Shown piece after piece: positions 1 through 6,315 of a stretch of DNA of 10,121 nt. Position 1 is the first letter of the stretch. Each line of letters starts with the position of its first letter. Source of the stretch: an uncultured bacterium (GTDB lineage: Bacteria; Actinomycetota; Coriobacteriia; Coriobacteriales; Coriobacteriaceae). A program made the translations under genes and the position numbers. The stretch lies in the NCBI GenBank assembly GCA_905215725.1, contig CAJMRD010000077.1:1-10121 (forward strand), written 5' to 3'. The notes under the pieces were generated by a model. That model saw only the letters and a list, made by a program, of their open reading frames with translations, did no database searches and was not told the DNA's origin.

Positions 1-1
1 T

Positions 2-277
2 GGCGTGGCGGGCGAGCTCGCCGACGCACAGCCGCTTGCGGGTCTGACCTTCGTGCTCACCGGCACGCTCGTCAACCGCACCCGCGACGAGGCAGGTGCG
101 GCGCTCAAGGTACTCGGCGCCAAGGTTTCGGGCAGTGTTTCAAAGAAGACGAGCTATCTGGTCGCCGGCCCCAAAGCGGGCTCCAAGCTCACCAAGGCCG
201 AGCAGCTCGGCGTACCCGTGCTGGATGAGGCGGTACTTGAACAGATTTTGGCGACGGGTAGGGTCCCGGAGGCATAA
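2..277 (+). CDS. ligA: NAD-dependent DNA ligase LigA, C-terminal end (partial, BRCT domain)
   Basis: This is the last 91 codons of a gene that enters from the left edge. The visible protein is one BRCT domain: a PLAGLTFVLTGTL strand/turn, then GAKVSGSVSKKTSYLVAG, then a helix with KLTKAEQLGVPVLDE, ending at TAA 275-277. This order is characteristic of the C-terminal BRCT of bacterial LigA, which seals nicks in replication and repair using NAD+; the adenylation, OB, zinc-finger and HhH domains would lie upstream, outside the window. The GTG at 5 is an internal Val codon, not a start, because the frame stays open to the edge. Other BRCT proteins are possible, but the match to the LigA tail is close. 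It converges on the minus-strand genes to its right, with a strong hairpin between them. Confidence 0.9.
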   Translation, partial: GVAGELADAQPLAGLTFVLTGTLVNRTRDEAGAALKVLGAKVSGSVSKKTSYLVAGPKAGSKLTKAEQLGVPVLDEAVLEQILATGRVPEA

Positions 278-283
278 TGATTT

Positions 284-317
284 GTTGAGGAACTGCGCAG
301 AGGCTCAGTTCCTCAAC
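284..317. terminator. Perfect 12-bp hairpin between convergent genes, possible bidirectional terminator
   Basis: GTTGAGGAACTG (284-295) pairs perfectly with CAGTTCCTCAAC (306-317) around a 10-nt loop. It begins 7 bases after the ligA stop and its right arm contains the stop codon (313-315) of the minus-strand lipoprotein gene, so it sits where both convergent transcripts should end. There is no clear T-run on either side, so it is not a classical intrinsic terminator; a transcript-stabilising hairpin or an insertion boundary is also possible. Confidence 0.55.
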
Positions 318-699
318 ATCTCCTTATAGTGTTTGCCTGTTCAATTTCGATATCGTTTCCCTCGTATGATCCAGATGCGTCTACCGACTCAAAGCGTGAG
401 TAGGAAACTCTTGTCCCAACTTTGATTTGGGAAAGCTTGTCTTTGATTCGGCCAGATGAGGGGAATGTAATCCGGGTTTGCTTTCCAGCGTCGGTGTAGC
501 GGGGACTGTTGTCTGTTTGGATTACGAGTTCCGTTCCCTCAATAGAATGAACGCTGCCGGCTCCAAAGACAAGGTAATCATCTCCTCCGCTATAGCGGGC
601 TCTATCTGTGCATGAAGAAACGGATGCAAACATAGCGAAAATCACCAATATCGTAACCAGGGCAAAGGCCGTGGTGCCATAGCATTTTGATGGTGCCAT
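313..699 (-). CDS. Small putative lipoprotein of unknown function
   Basis: Function is not recognised. The 128-aa protein (ATG at 699) starts with a short basic stretch and a hydrophobic segment (AFALVTILVIFAMFA), then a lipobox-like VSSC, so Cys30 would be the lipidated residue after signal peptidase II cleavage. The remaining ~98 residues are polar with alternating beta-like stretches (ELVIQTD, TRITFPS, TRVSYSRF, NDIEIEQ), suggesting a small beta-rich extracytoplasmic domain. The frame extends to a TTG at 711 that overlaps the end of the peptidase gene; ATG is chosen as the commoner codon, although neither start has a strong ribosome site. The ATG lies 5 bases after the peptidase stop, so the two are almost certainly co-transcribed and translationally coupled. 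Base composition is AT-rich like the peptidase and unlike the flanks. A partner or inhibitor of the peptidase is conceivable but unsupported. Confidence 0.7.
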   Translation of the reverse strand: MAPSKCYGTTAFALVTILVIFAMFASVSSCTDRARYSGGDDYLVFGAGSVHSIEGTELVIQTDNSPRYTDAGKQTRITFPSSGRIKDKLSQIKVGTRVSYSRFESVDASGSYEGNDIEIEQANTIRRC

Positions 700-704
700 C
701 CGGT

Positions 705-1877
705 CTACCAAAAGACTGTTCCGTTCAATTTGACCATATTGGGCGTTGCATAGTTAATCGCTCGGGGATAAGTGTTCCATCCGTCGAATACTTCGAGCCA
801 CTGCAGTTCGATGCCAGAGCTTCCATTATGCCCAGTAAAATAGCCAGTTACCGTGACTGTATGACCTGATAGTTCGACGGATCCTTCACTGTTTCGGCTG
901 TTGATCCACATATGATACAAGCCGATATTCCCTTGATCGATAGTTGCTCTGTACTGAGCGAATTGAGGCTGATAACCGAAAAATTGAGTATTAAGTGCTC
1001 TACCCTTTTGAGCGGCAAGACTTTTAAACGGAACAATTCCATCTGGGATGATCGTGCTTCCGTACTCGACGCCCTGATCATTGGTCTTATACGTTGTTGT
1101 GCCAGTGACGTTCCATATTTCTTTATAATAATCGGGATTAAATTGATTAGCGTTTGAACTGGTGAGACCGTAATGCATTGATACAGCGTACAAGGCAGAA
1201 ACGACGCATGCATACTTATTAGTGCGGGCTTCAACTAATGATTCCGAGACTCCTCGGAACGGTATTCCGTTTAAATCGTCTATTTGGAAATGCAACATCA
1301 AGTCATCTTCATTGATAATGACTGCATTCCATGAAGTTGGGTTATTGCTTTGAGGTGCTATACCCTTTTCGGTGACAATCGGGACAGACCGTATATTGTT
1401 ATAGTTGGTTACACAGTCTCTAGTTCCTGGCACCAAAGTTCCATATTCAATATCGTTGTACGAAATTAGTACGGTTGGGTTTGTGGCCTGTTGGCCGGAA
1501 TAAGTTGAAATGGCGTTTGATAGAGAAGCTGAAATCGGAAGAATGGTATCGCCGAGGGTTATCTCCTTCAGAAGCCCAGGATATGATGCGTCAAGTATTA
1601 AATAACCGTAAGGGCTTCCTTCCCTTGTGACACTGATTTCATAGCCACAGATAAGGCCGATTTGTTGGCATACGGGAACGATTTGCTCGATCTCTAAGTT
1701 CGCGGATCCGTCGACGATGGGCAGCAGGGAAAGCGCGTAGTCTTGTGCTAGGTCTGATGTAAAAGCGACGGATGAGTTTGAGTCGGCAGCGAATACTCTT
1801 GTTGGGCGTGACGCGGATAAGCCGATGATCGAGGCTAGGCCGAGAAGAAACGAGCGACGTGATTGAACTCTGGGCAT
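705..1877 (-). CDS. Tat-exported papain-like cysteine peptidase (C39/C10-like fold)
   Basis: A 390-aa predicted secreted protein. The N-terminus carries a twin-arginine signal (SRRSFLLGL, residues 6-14), a hydrophobic stretch and a probable cleavage site after VFA (about residue 30). Residues ~40-110 resemble the propeptide-like domain of secreted papain-fold enzymes (GYEISVTREGSPYGYLILD). The C-terminal half shows a papain-like layout: Cys224 at the head of a helix (NKYACVVSALYAVSMHYG), His339 in SGHTVTVTGYF, and Asp365 in WLEVFDGW. These are candidate catalytic residues by pattern only. The usual oxyanion Gln before the Cys is not obvious; Asn220 is nearest. ATG 1877 is supported by AGGAG (1883-1887 on the complement) 5 bases upstream. 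The gene is much AT-richer than its neighbours: 35% GC in 1081-1140 against 62% in 5041-5100. Exact family is uncertain; secreted peptidase is likely, substrate unknown. Confidence 0.65.
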   Translation of the reverse strand: MPRVQSRRSFLLGLASIIGLSASRPTRVFAADSNSSVAFTSDLAQDYALSLLPIVDGSANLEIEQIVPVCQQIGLICGYEISVTREGSPYGYLILDASYPGLLKEITLGDTILPISASLSNAISTYSGQQATNPTVLISYNDIEYGTLVPGTRDCVTNYNNIRSVPIVTEKGIAPQSNNPTSWNAVIINEDDLMLHFQIDDLNGIPFRGVSESLVEARTNKYACVVSALYAVSMHYGLTSSNANQFNPDYYKEIWNVTGTTTYKTNDQGVEYGSTIIPDGIVPFKSLAAQKGRALNTQFFGYQPQFAQYRATIDQGNIGLYHMWINSRNSEGSVELSGHTVTVTGYFTGHNGSSGIELQWLEVFDGWNTYPRAINYATPNMVKLNGTVFW

Positions 1878-1985
1878 AATGTCTCCTGCCTATGGGGGGC
1901 AATATGCTGTCATTTTATTTGCTACATAATACAATCTAATTCGGATTAAGGTAAATGGATGGAATTGCTCGATAAATGGTAGTGA
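1878..1985. promoter_or_regulatory. AT-rich upstream region of the peptidase gene, with promoter candidates
   Basis: This 108-bp gap between the merR-like stop and the peptidase start is AT-rich and should hold the peptidase promoter. On the minus strand a TATTAT box lies around 1926-1931, with TTACCT 17 bases further upstream as a poor -35. No regulator site is clear, and no terminator hairpin is evident after the merR-like gene, so read-through from the efflux operon into the peptidase is possible. Confidence 0.3.
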
Positions 1986-2825
1986 TTAGCGGACCGGTAT
2001 CGCGATCCTCGTCACATACGCCCCTGGGTCGTCGCTGATGATGTCGTCGATGAGGGCGATTTCGCGCGAGGGACCGGCGGGGGACAGGTCGCGCTCGTGC
2101 ATGTAATCGAGTAAGCGCTCATAGCGCGGGGCCGCCTGACCGTGCGTGCCGCGGAAGCTGACCGTCAGACACCGCGCGGCGGGACGTACTTCGACATCGC
2201 CCAGGTAATCGTCCGTGTCATCGAGCAGCAGAAAGACCTCGTCATAGCCATCAAAGTCGCCGGTGGCGAGGCGCTTGGCGCTAATCCCAACGCCCAAGTT
2301 GCCCAGGAAGACAAAGGTCTCGTGCTGGCCCTTCTGCAGTTGACGAATCTGCCACTCCAGCGCATAGGCGTCGGTAGGCCTGACACGTTCGCGCAATACG
2401 GCGCAACGAAGCTCGGGCGCATCGATTGTGCAAATGGTATCGAGCTCGGTGTTCAAGGCATCGTGGAGCAGCGCAAGCCGGTTATCGATCTTGCGCGACA
2501 CGCGCTCCAGCTCTCGGCGCTTGCGCTCGATGAGCTCCTGCTGCTGAGCCAGCTGCCGCTGCATAAGGTCCACATCGCGCGTGGTCACAAACTCACGGAT
2601 TTGCGCCAAGGGCAAGTTGAGAACACGCAGGTGACTGATGGTGTTGAGAGTGGAGAGCTGCCGCGATCCGTAGTAGCGGTACCCACTCGCCGGATCGATG
2701 TGCGCCGGGTCCAGCAAGCCCATCTGCTCGTAATGACGTAGCGTCCCCACGCTCAGGTTAAACAGGCGCGCCACCTCGCCAATTCGGAGCAGGCCCTCGG
2801 TATGTTCAGTTGGCGAGTCGGTCAT
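1986..2825 (-). CDS. MerR-family regulator, BmrR-like with GyrI-type effector domain
   Basis: A 279-aa transcription activator. Residues ~12-82 form the MerR winged helix (LLRIGEVARLFNLSVGTLRHYEQMGLL, then the wing SGYRYYGSRQL). Residues ~85-120 are a heptad-rich dimerisation helix (QRQLAQQQELIERKRRELE). Residues ~133-279 match the GyrI-like/BmrR drug-binding domain, with the conserved ending (GPSREIALIDD ... YVTRIAIPV) including a Glu (E255) of the type that binds cationic drugs in BmrR. The family activates multidrug pump genes by untwisting promoters with 19-20 bp spacers. Here the gene follows the MATE pump by 54 bases on the same strand, and a fitting operator lies upstream of the pump, so autoregulated activation of the operon is inferred. 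Start ATG 2825 has a clear AAAGGAG about 7 bases upstream. The inducing drug cannot be read from sequence. Confidence 0.9.
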   Translation of the reverse strand: MTDSPTEHTEGLLRIGEVARLFNLSVGTLRHYEQMGLLDPAHIDPASGYRYYGSRQLSTLNTISHLRVLNLPLAQIREFVTTRDVDLMQRQLAQQQELIERKRRELERVSRKIDNRLALLHDALNTELDTICTIDAPELRCAVLRERVRPTDAYALEWQIRQLQKGQHETFVFLGNLGVGISAKRLATGDFDGYDEVFLLLDDTDDYLGDVEVRPAARCLTVSFRGTHGQAAPRYERLLDYMHERDLSPAGPSREIALIDDIISDDPGAYVTRIAIPVR

Positions 2826-2854
2826 GGGACCGCTCCTTTCAATAGGGTCGGGGA

Positions 2855-2878
2855 GGGGCGCCAGACTCGCGTCGCCCC
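2855..2878 (-). other. Intercistronic hairpin between MATE and merR-like genes
   Basis: GGGGCG (2855-2860) and CGCCCC (2873-2878) form a perfect 6-bp GC stem with a 12-nt loop in the 54-base gap. No T-run follows in the minus direction (GACCCTATTGAAAGG comes next), so it is unlikely to stop transcription fully; it may stabilise the upstream pump mRNA or lower regulator expression. Confidence 0.35.
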
Positions 2879-2879
2879 G

Positions 2880-4226
2880 CTACGCCACCAACTTGTCAAA
2901 AGCCCCGCGCCGGTTGAGCACGGTAAACGCGACAACACAGATGACCGCCGACAAAATCGATCCGCACGGCGAGGCGATGCCCATGGGAAACAACGTATCG
3001 GAATAGGCGTTCGACAGCAGCCACGCGCCCGGTACGCGAATGAGCGCCACGGCCAGCACGTTGTGCGCAAAGCCGATATAGCTCTTGCCGTATGCAGCGA
3101 AAAAGCCGCTAAAGCAAATGTGGATGCCGGCAAAAATCGCGTCGAAAATATAACTGCGCATATAGCCGGTGCCGGCGGCGACCACCGCGGCGTCCTTGGC
3201 AAAAAAGCCAATAAACGCCGGTGCCACCAGCCACATCAGCGCCGTGATCAGGCAGCCGTACACCACCGAGATCGTCATGGCATCTTTGAGTACCTGACGC
3301 GCGCGGTCACCCTTGCCCGCGCCGACGTTTTGCGCCGTGAGTGCGCTGACGGTGGCGCCCATGGAGCTCGGCACAATGAACAAGAAGCTGATCATCTTCT
3401 CGACCAGGCCCACGGCGGCGGCGTCGACCAAGCCGCGGTGGTTGGCGATGACGGTGATAAACATAAACGCCACCTGGATGCAGCCGTCCTGCACGGCCAC
3501 GGGCACGCCGATCTTAAGAATACTGCCGAGCACCTCGGGCTGGGGGCGCAGGTCGCTGCGCTTAACGTGGATGTTCGTGCGGCGGCTCTTAAGCCACACG
3601 AGCGCGAGGGCAACGCTGGCTGTCTGCGCGGTCACCGTGCCGAGTGCCGCGCCCACGGGGCCGAGCCCCATGTGCCCGATAAACAGAAAATCGAGCGCGA
3701 TGTTGATGATGCATGCCACGCCGATCACGTACATAGGCGAGCGCGAATCGCCCAGCCCGCGAAAGATGGCCGAGAGAATGTTGTACGCGGCGATGCATGG
3801 AATGCCGATAAAGCAAATGCGCAGGTAGGCGGCGGTGCCTTCGACTGCCTCGGCCGGCGTGCCAATGAGTGTCACGATCTGCGGGCACAGTGCGAGCAGG
3901 ACAGCGGCCAGCACCACCGAGACACCCATAAAGAGCGTAATGGTGTTGCCGATGGCGGTCTCGGCGCGGTCAAACCGGCGTGAACCCACAGCGTGGCCGA
4001 CGATGACCGTCGTTCCCATGGCCAGGCCCACGAGCGCCACGGTAATCATATAGAGCGTCTGCGCGCCATTTGCCACGGCGGTGATGCCGGCGGCGCCGCT
4101 AAACTGCCCCATCATGTACAGGTCGGCCATGCCGTAGAGCATCTGCAAAAAGTACGAGAGCATATAGGGCAGGGCAAAGACCGCGATGGTCTTAAGGACA
4201 TTGCCGCGTGTGAGGTCGTGTTCCAT
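2880..4226 (-). CDS. MATE-family multidrug efflux transporter
   Basis: A 448-aa polytopic membrane protein, normal length for the family. It opens with the typical MEHDLTRGNVLKTIAVFALPYMLSYF, followed by MLYGMADLYMMGQFSG, a segment characteristic of NorM/DinF-type MATE carriers. About twelve hydrophobic segments fall into two similar halves; the second begins near VLGSILKIGVPVAVQDG. Such proteins export cationic drugs or metabolites in exchange for Na+ or H+. The start is fixed by family homology of the N-terminus, since the ribosome site is weak. It is the first gene of the operon with the MerR regulator; the leader carries a MerR-type promoter about 35 bases upstream. The MATE fold is secure, substrate is unknown. 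Confidence 0.92.
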   Translation of the reverse strand: MEHDLTRGNVLKTIAVFALPYMLSYFLQMLYGMADLYMMGQFSGAAGITAVANGAQTLYMITVALVGLAMGTTVIVGHAVGSRRFDRAETAIGNTITLFMGVSVVLAAVLLALCPQIVTLIGTPAEAVEGTAAYLRICFIGIPCIAAYNILSAIFRGLGDSRSPMYVIGVACIINIALDFLFIGHMGLGPVGAALGTVTAQTASVALALVWLKSRRTNIHVKRSDLRPQPEVLGSILKIGVPVAVQDGCIQVAFMFITVIANHRGLVDAAAVGLVEKMISFLFIVPSSMGATVSALTAQNVGAGKGDRARQVLKDAMTISVVYGCLITALMWLVAPAFIGFFAKDAAVVAAGTGYMRSYIFDAIFAGIHICFSGFFAAYGKSYIGFAHNVLAVALIRVPGAWLLSNAYSDTLFPMGIASPCGSILSAVICVVAFTVLNRRGAFDKLVA

Positions 4227-4266
4227 GGGCGGGGCTTTCTGGCTTGGTTCGTTTAGCTACCAGTGT

Positions 4267-4297
4267 AGTGAAAACCCTACAACGATTGTAGAGTCAA
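4267..4297 (-). promoter_or_regulatory. MerR-type promoter and operator of the MATE/merR operon
   Basis: On the minus strand, a -35 box TTGACT (4297-4292) is separated by exactly 19 bases from a -10 box TTCACT (4272-4267). Within and around the spacer sits a dyad: ACCCTACAA (4274-4282), CGA, TTGTAGAGT (4286-4294), with 8 of 9 positions matching. An overlong spacer with a central dyad touching the -35 box is the hallmark of promoters activated by MerR proteins (bmr, zntA, copA types), and a BmrR-like protein is encoded in the operon. The expected transcript starts near 4260, giving a leader of about 33 bases. The -10 box is poor, as expected for an activated promoter. Confidence 0.8.
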
Positions 4298-4333
4298 GCT
4301 TTGTGTTGACGCCGGAGCGAAAAAAGTCTCGCG

Positions 4334-4344
4334 CACCATTATTC
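4334..4344 (+). repeat. Upstream copy of CACCATTATTC
   Basis: An exact 11-base match to the motif at 4421-4431, 87 bases further on. This copy overlaps a small dyad TATTC (4340-4344) / GAATA (4350-4354). It lies in the divergent region upstream of the ABC promoter and could be an auxiliary operator; chance cannot be excluded. Confidence 0.35.
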
Positions 4345-4416
4345 CGAGTGAATATGGACACACATCACGAGAACTCGCCGCCGGCGCTAACCTTGCAGAA
4401 AACGATTTCGGAATAC

Positions 4417-4444
4417 TTGACACCATTATTCGGCGCGCAATAAT
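4417..4444 (+). promoter_or_regulatory. Promoter of the ABC exporter operon with overlapping dyad
   Basis: A consensus -35 TTGACA (4417-4422) is followed after 16 bases by AATAAT (4439-4444), five of six matches to TATAAT. The spacer and -10 box hold an inverted repeat, ATTATT (4425-4430) and AATAAT (4439-4444), centred on GCGC (4433-4436). A repressor bound there would block RNA polymerase. The transcript would start about 35 bases before the GTG start at 4486. The regulator is unknown; it may be encoded elsewhere. Confidence 0.6.
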
Positions 4445-4485
4445 ACGTGCGTTTGCGAACAACGTTTGATGGGGGTTGAACCTGC

Positions 4486-6315
4486 GTGCGCAATCTCATA
4501 ATACTGTTTTCCTATTTAGGGGCATACCGTCGCGATGCCATCCTCGGCGTGTTCTTTGTGTCGGTCGAGACGGTGCTCGAGCTGTTTATCCCGGTCATCA
4601 TGGCCAACATCATCGATGTGGGCGTGCCTGCGGGTGATATCAACTACATGCTGCTGCAGGGCGCGTACATGTTGGTGTGCGCTGCGCTTTCGCTGGTACT
4701 GGGCTTGGGTTATGCCCGCACGTCCGCCCGCGTTGCCTCGGGCCTAGGCGCCAACCTGCGCGAGGCCGAGTACAAAAAGATTCAAACGCTCGCCTTTGGC
4801 AACCTGGACAACTACGACGCCAGCTCGCTCGTCACCCGCATGACCACGGACATCACCGTTATCCAAAATGCTGTGGGCAACGGCTTTCGCCCTATGGTGC
4901 GCGGCCCGGTGACGCTTATCGTCGGCCTTATCTACGCGCTGATGCTGTCGCGCCCGCTCGCCACCGTCTTTGCGATCATCTTGCCCGTGCTGGCAATCGT
5001 ACTGGGCGTCATCACCTATCGCGTCAGTCCGCTCTACCGCCAACTCCAGACCTCGATGGACCACCTCAACGGCGTGGTACAGGAAGACCTCACCGCCGTG
5101 CGTGCCGTCAAGGCCTACGTTCGTACCGAGCACGAGGAGGCCAAGTTCGACACCGTCAATACCGAGCTCGCCGGCACTGCGACGAAGACCTTTGGCAACG
5201 CGGTGCTCAACCTGCCGGTGTTTCAGCTGTCGATGTACGTGGCTGCGCTCTCCATCCTGTGGATTGGCGGCCGCATGATTCTCGCCGGCAAGCTGGGCGT
5301 GGGCTCGCTCACGGGCTTTATGAGCTACGTGCTGCTGATCATGAATTCGCTCATGATGATTTCCAACGTGTTTTTGCTGCTCACGCGCGCTCTTACGAGT
5401 GTGGGCCGTATCGCCGAGGTGCTCGATGAGGAGCCCTTTATCGCCAACCCCGCGGGAGACCTCGCGATTGCGGCGCCGGCGGACGGCAGTATCGAGTTTC
5501 GCGACGTTTCCTTTAAATACCGCGCGGATGCAGCCGAGGATGTGCTCGAGCATATCGACCTTCGCATCGGGAGCGGCTCGACGGTGGGCATCCTCGGCGG
5601 CACGGGCTCGGGCAAGAGCTCGCTTGTGCAGCTGATTGCGCGCCTGTACGACGCTACCGAGGGCGCCGTGCTTGTGGGCGGACGTGACGTGCGTGACTAC
5701 GACCTCGCGACCCTACGCGACGCCGTGGGCATTGTGCTGCAAAAGAACGTGCTGTTTACGGGCACCGTGCGCGAGAATCTGCAGTGGGGCAATCCGCAGG
5801 CGTCGGACGATGAACTCCTCGCGGCTTGCCGCGCGGCGTGCGTGGACGAGTTCCTTGATCGCATCGGCGGGCTGGACGGCGAGTTGGGCCAAGGCGGCGC
5901 TGGTGTTTCGGGTGGCCAGAAGCAACGCCTGTGCATCGCGCGCACGCTGCTCAAGCATCCGTGCGTGCTCATTTTTGATGACTCCACCAGCGCGGTCGAT
6001 ATGGCGACCGACGCTAAGATTCGCGAGCACATCGCTCGGATTTCCGATACGACCGTGCTCATCATCGCCCAGCGTATCGCGAGCGTCATGGATGCCGATC
6101 GCATTGTGGTGTTGGACGACGGTCGTGTCCACGGCGTGGGCACGCACGAGGAGCTGCTGGCGGGCGACAACATCTACCAGGAGATTTACGCCTCGCAGAT
6201 GGAGTTTGCGGGGAACGCGGACGCCGGCGACGGCAGCGACGATGGTTGCGCGAATGATCCGTTTTCCTCCGTCGCATGCGGATCACCCTTGGAAGGGGGT
6301 GAGCGCCATGCCTAA
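4486..6315 (+). CDS. Heterodimeric ABC multidrug exporter, subunit with degenerate ATP site
   Basis: A 609-aa half transporter: six-helix exporter domain (residues ~1-320) fused to an ATPase domain (~335-575). Visible motifs: Walker A GGTGSGKS (371-378), Q-loop Gln419, signature VSGGQ (474-478), Walker B VLIFDD (494-499). Asp499 stands where the catalytic Glu should be and Gln529 replaces the switch His (IIAQR), so its own ATP site is predicted to be non-hydrolysing, as in TM287/288, LmrCD and similar heterodimers. The opening (RNLIILFSYLGAYRRDAILG ... NIIDVGV) matches this subgroup. The start is GTG with GGGGG nine bases before it; no better in-frame start was found. The last ~33 residues are a Gly/Asp/Ala-rich tail overlapping the next gene's ribosome site. 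Stop and next start overlap by 8 bases, so the two are coupled. Drug export is the family role; substrate unknown. Confidence 0.92.
   Translation: MRNLIILFSYLGAYRRDAILGVFFVSVETVLELFIPVIMANIIDVGVPAGDINYMLLQGAYMLVCAALSLVLGLGYARTSARVASGLGANLREAEYKKIQTLAFGNLDNYDASSLVTRMTTDITVIQNAVGNGFRPMVRGPVTLIVGLIYALMLSRPLATVFAIILPVLAIVLGVITYRVSPLYRQLQTSMDHLNGVVQEDLTAVRAVKAYVRTEHEEAKFDTVNTELAGTATKTFGNAVLNLPVFQLSMYVAALSILWIGGRMILAGKLGVGSLTGFMSYVLLIMNSLMMISNVFLLLTRALTSVGRIAEVLDEEPFIANPAGDLAIAAPADGSIEFRDVSFKYRADAAEDVLEHIDLRIGSGSTVGILGGTGSGKSSLVQLIARLYDATEGAVLVGGRDVRDYDLATLRDAVGIVLQKNVLFTGTVRENLQWGNPQASDDELLAACRAACVDEFLDRIGGLDGELGQGGAGVSGGQKQRLCIARTLLKHPCVLIFDDSTSAVDMATDAKIREHIARISDTTVLIIAQRIASVMDADRIVVLDDGRVHGVGTHEELLAGDNIYQEIYASQMEFAGNADAGDGSDDGCANDPFSSVACGSPLEGGERHA
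6283..6302 (+). promoter_or_regulatory. Ribosome site of the second ABC gene inside a small hairpin
   Basis: TCACCC (6283-6288) pairs with GGGTGA (6297-6302) around an 8-nt loop that contains GGAAGG, the likely Shine-Dalgarno for ATG 6308. Translation of the upstream gene runs through this stem and would open it, which would tie production of the second subunit to the first. Structure is inferred from complementarity only. Confidence 0.4.

Noticed and set aside
2802..3983. Plus-strand open frame of 393 codons opposite the MATE gene
   Set aside because: The MATE protein on the other strand is clear and full length; this frame has compositional bias and no domain.
4744..5553. Minus-strand open frame of 269 codons within the first ABC gene
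   Set aside because: Antisense shadow of the transmembrane domain coding region, with His/Arg-rich low-complexity translation.
5636..6307. Open frame extending the second ABC gene 672 bases leftwards, to give 856 codons
   Set aside because: It overlaps the first ABC gene's ATPase domain in another frame, has no family resemblance, and a well-placed start with a ribosome site exists at 6308.
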